48,302 nt of DNA, taken from Pleurotus djamor. Its lineage: Eukaryota > Basidiomycota > Agaricomycetes > Agaricales > Pleurotaceae. The stretch covers positions 1-48,302 of the forward strand of contig JAPEVF010000309.1 in assembly GCA_029747585.1 (NCBI GenBank). Direction: 5' to 3'. This document shows, piece by piece, positions 46,283 to 48,302 of the stretch. How positions within the stretch are numbered: position 1 is the stretch's first letter; each line of letters opens with the position of its first letter. Position numbers and translations under genes: made by a program. The notes below the pieces were generated by a model, which was not told the DNA's origin, did no database searches, and saw nothing but the letters and a program-made list of their open reading frames with translations.

Positions 46283-48135
46283 ATGCCCCCCTCACTGACT
46301 TTCACCTCTTTTGCTCGCTTAGCGTCCCCCCTNCTCTTCGGTTTGCATTTGCATTCACTCAAACNACGCTCCTCTGACGCCTTTTTACGNCAGGAACNAT
46401 GCTGGCATGCCCGTGAGCAACNTCTTTCGCGTTAACCGTGAAACTCTTCCCATCCNCCTCTTTGTCCAAGGTTGTACGGGATCATGGTTGGCCAAGCGAT
46501 TTGGNACTTCAGNAGCGGTCGAGACAAACTGAAATTCACCACAGCNGNAGTGAGTCTTTNAGCTTCAAAGATGAAAGACTATTACTATAACGATGTGGAN
46601 ACGCGAAGGTCGTATTGATTTTGTTAGTCTAGTTTTGACACACGTCGTTTCCAGCGTGACTCCCAATGGCTTNTCTCGTAGACTCTTCGACGCCATNCAG
46701 ACGTTCGGACTGGCTCTGAGCTCCATTCGTGGGTANATTCGACCTTTGAACCTCTTGAAAGAGAATCCAGCGTGAGTTAACAAATGACTCCGTAATGAAN
46801 CAATACTGATGCNTGATGNACNTAGAGGCATAGCTGTGCGTTCCTTCTATATATCACATCGTGTCGATCAATAANGTTCAACTCAGATTGAAGCATACTC
46901 ACTTGTGAGTGAAGTTTTCCTGCTAACTCGGCCGTCGTCTCACCGACCTGTCTTCCAGACCTTGACGGTTCTGGTAGCCCAATGGTTAGTCGAAGTCTTT
47001 TGCTTTTAGTTTAGCCGTTGCTTAACTCCCCTCGAGCGCTCTCATCTACCAGGCATGGCTCGGTGAGCCCCTTCGTTATCTAGTGAATCTAAATTAAACT
47101 CTCGCCTTTCTCGCCGTAATTGTCAGCGAGCAAGAAATCTCGGTCTGTCGCCGGGCTATTAGTACGTGTCTTTGTAAGNTTGATNGAGGAGAACGTTCTG
47201 AATCCATGCNTCAAGATACTCNTAACCATGATNCGATTTGGTGAGCCCGCCACCAGTCATCTATGAAAGNCTCACTCATGAAGACCCCCGGACTAGNGGC
47301 ATCCATCAGTGAGCACTTATGTCGACCTCNTAGACTAGACTGGAATGACACACTCTCCAATTAGCTNTGAATAGTACAACGTGAGTGGTTTCTGCTCCGT
47401 TCGCAGCGCCCTCCCAAGTTCTCTCCATGTTCCTAGGTCGCATGCAAACCCCGTTTCCAACCTTCACAACCCTGTCAACAATGTTCGTACCGAAACAGGA
47501 CATATGCGGGACGTTGACTTATTACAGCCTTATATCAGGTGCTNACCAGTGCAGCGGTCGCTACCGCCACCCTTTGTGATACTGTTTTGGCAGTCACTAT
47601 GACCATTTATCTACATAAAGGACGTTCCGACTTTTCGCGGTATGGTGTTGATCTCCTAACCCTCTAAACGGTAGCCAATGCTCCCTTTCATAAAAGGACC
47701 AATTCAATNTTGGACCGGCTCATCACCCACTTCGTTGGACGTGGTGTCCTGACAAGGTAAATTGCGCGTCCGAGTGTCTGTCACGAACACGATTAACCCN
47801 TTGNTCAGCNTATCCGCGATTTTGGTATGGGTTTGCGTGGGTCTTCCCTTCCCTTCCATGGCTTTTGGGATAATGACCGCCAGCAAGTGGACCGCTATGC
47901 CAGATAATTTTGTGTATGTATTTTTCTATTCAATTATCGGCAAAGGTAAGCANCTTCTCCTCTTGTCTGGGATGGATGGACACTAAAGCCATAGACTCGA
48001 CGTAGTCCACGGCATCTCGCTGCTTGTAATGTTTGTACCTTCTATTCTCTCTCTCGTTCAACACCACGAATGCTCACAGGCGAGCTAGACTTAATTTGCC
48101 TCGGCGGCTTCAAGGGAAGATATAGGTATTTGTAA
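46283..48135 (+). CDS. DUF6534-type multi-pass membrane protein, copy 3
   Basis: A third family member, recognised by matching exon order to the copy at 1879-3698. ATG at 46283 (MPPSLTFTSFARLASPLL) aligns with MSTFPAIVSILTHLGSPL. A microexon GTMLAC (about 46396) follows, then GIMVGQAIWYFSSGRDKLKF (about 46480), RLFDAIQTFGLALSSI (about 46680), KQDICGTLTYYSLISG (about 47490), NSILDRLITHFVGRGVLT (about 47705-47757) and MPDNFVYVFFYSIIGK (about 47897-47945). A last exon from 48080 reads to TAA at 48133-48135. Exon-intron positions agree with the other copies. The many N bases prevent an exact model of the middle exons. It is more diverged than the two tandem copies and in the opposite orientation, so it is an older paralogue. 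Role unknown. Confidence 0.62.
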
Positions 48136-48302
48136 TGGTCGAACATTCGANGGTGCGTGNGCGAGGGGNATCGTGCAAGTTGTTTGATGTATTTTCTCTC
48201 CCACAAGTTCGAAGCTCNAAGCTTTGAAATTACTACAATTTTGGACCAATAACATGATGATACATNAACGCCGCNCNATCAAGATTACTACACATGATCN
48301 GC

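Noticed and set aside
1..48302. tRNA, rRNA or CRISPR loci
   Set aside because: Scanning for T-arm boxes, rRNA-like conserved blocks and regular spaced repeats gave nothing convincing; CRISPR is not expected in a fungus.

Overview
The window looks like a chromosomal segment of an agaricomycete (basidiomycete) fungus. Nearly all multi-exon genes carry short GT-AG introns of about 50-60 bp, and the recognisable families are typical of this group: AIG1-like GTPases, DUF6534-type membrane proteins, a Ste12 factor with added C2H2 fingers, TET/JBP-like dioxygenases and large spliced Helitron helicases. Part of the sequence, especially after 45.4 kb, is rich in N.

Layout. Left (3-11.5 kb): a two-gene module, a GTPase gene (+) converging on a DUF6534-type membrane gene (-), occurs twice in tandem at an offset of about 9.63 kb. 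Between the modules lie a proline-rich 205-aa protein (6.9 kb) and a small spliced ORF (4.9 kb). The second DUF6534 gene is cut in two: its 3' half lies at 11511-12200 and its 5' half at 27742-28831. Between the halves sits a 15,541-bp Helitron (12201-27741). It begins TC after a host A, ends CTAG before a host T, has a hairpin at each end, and carries a 14-bp inverted repeat linking the two ends.

The Helitron encodes, on the minus strand, an apparently intact 5-exon RepHel of about 1,911 aa. A 262-bp bidirectional promoter separates it from a plus-strand gene whose acidic tail and C-terminal strands suggest an ssDNA-binding protein. Next come a nucleotidyltransferase-fold-like gene, a second gene with a related C-terminal segment, a TET/JBP-family 2OG-Fe(II) dioxygenase (-) and a 177-aa orphan (-). 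RepHel runs against the polarity implied by the TC/CTAG termini. I consider this element, with a possible replication/DNA-modification cargo, the most interesting object in the window.

Right (30-48 kb): conserved chromosomal genes. These are a single-pass membrane protein with an extracellular beta-rich domain (-), the ESCRT-II subunit VPS36 (+), a gene-poor 6.3-kb stretch, the Ste12-type transcription factor (+), and a third member of the DUF6534 family (+) in N-rich sequence. N bases behave in two ways: in some ORFs they act as a spurious extra base, whereas in ste12 thirteen of fourteen fall on third codon positions.

All gene models were derived by hand from reading frame, splice motifs and comparison of the internal paralogues. 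No database search was possible.
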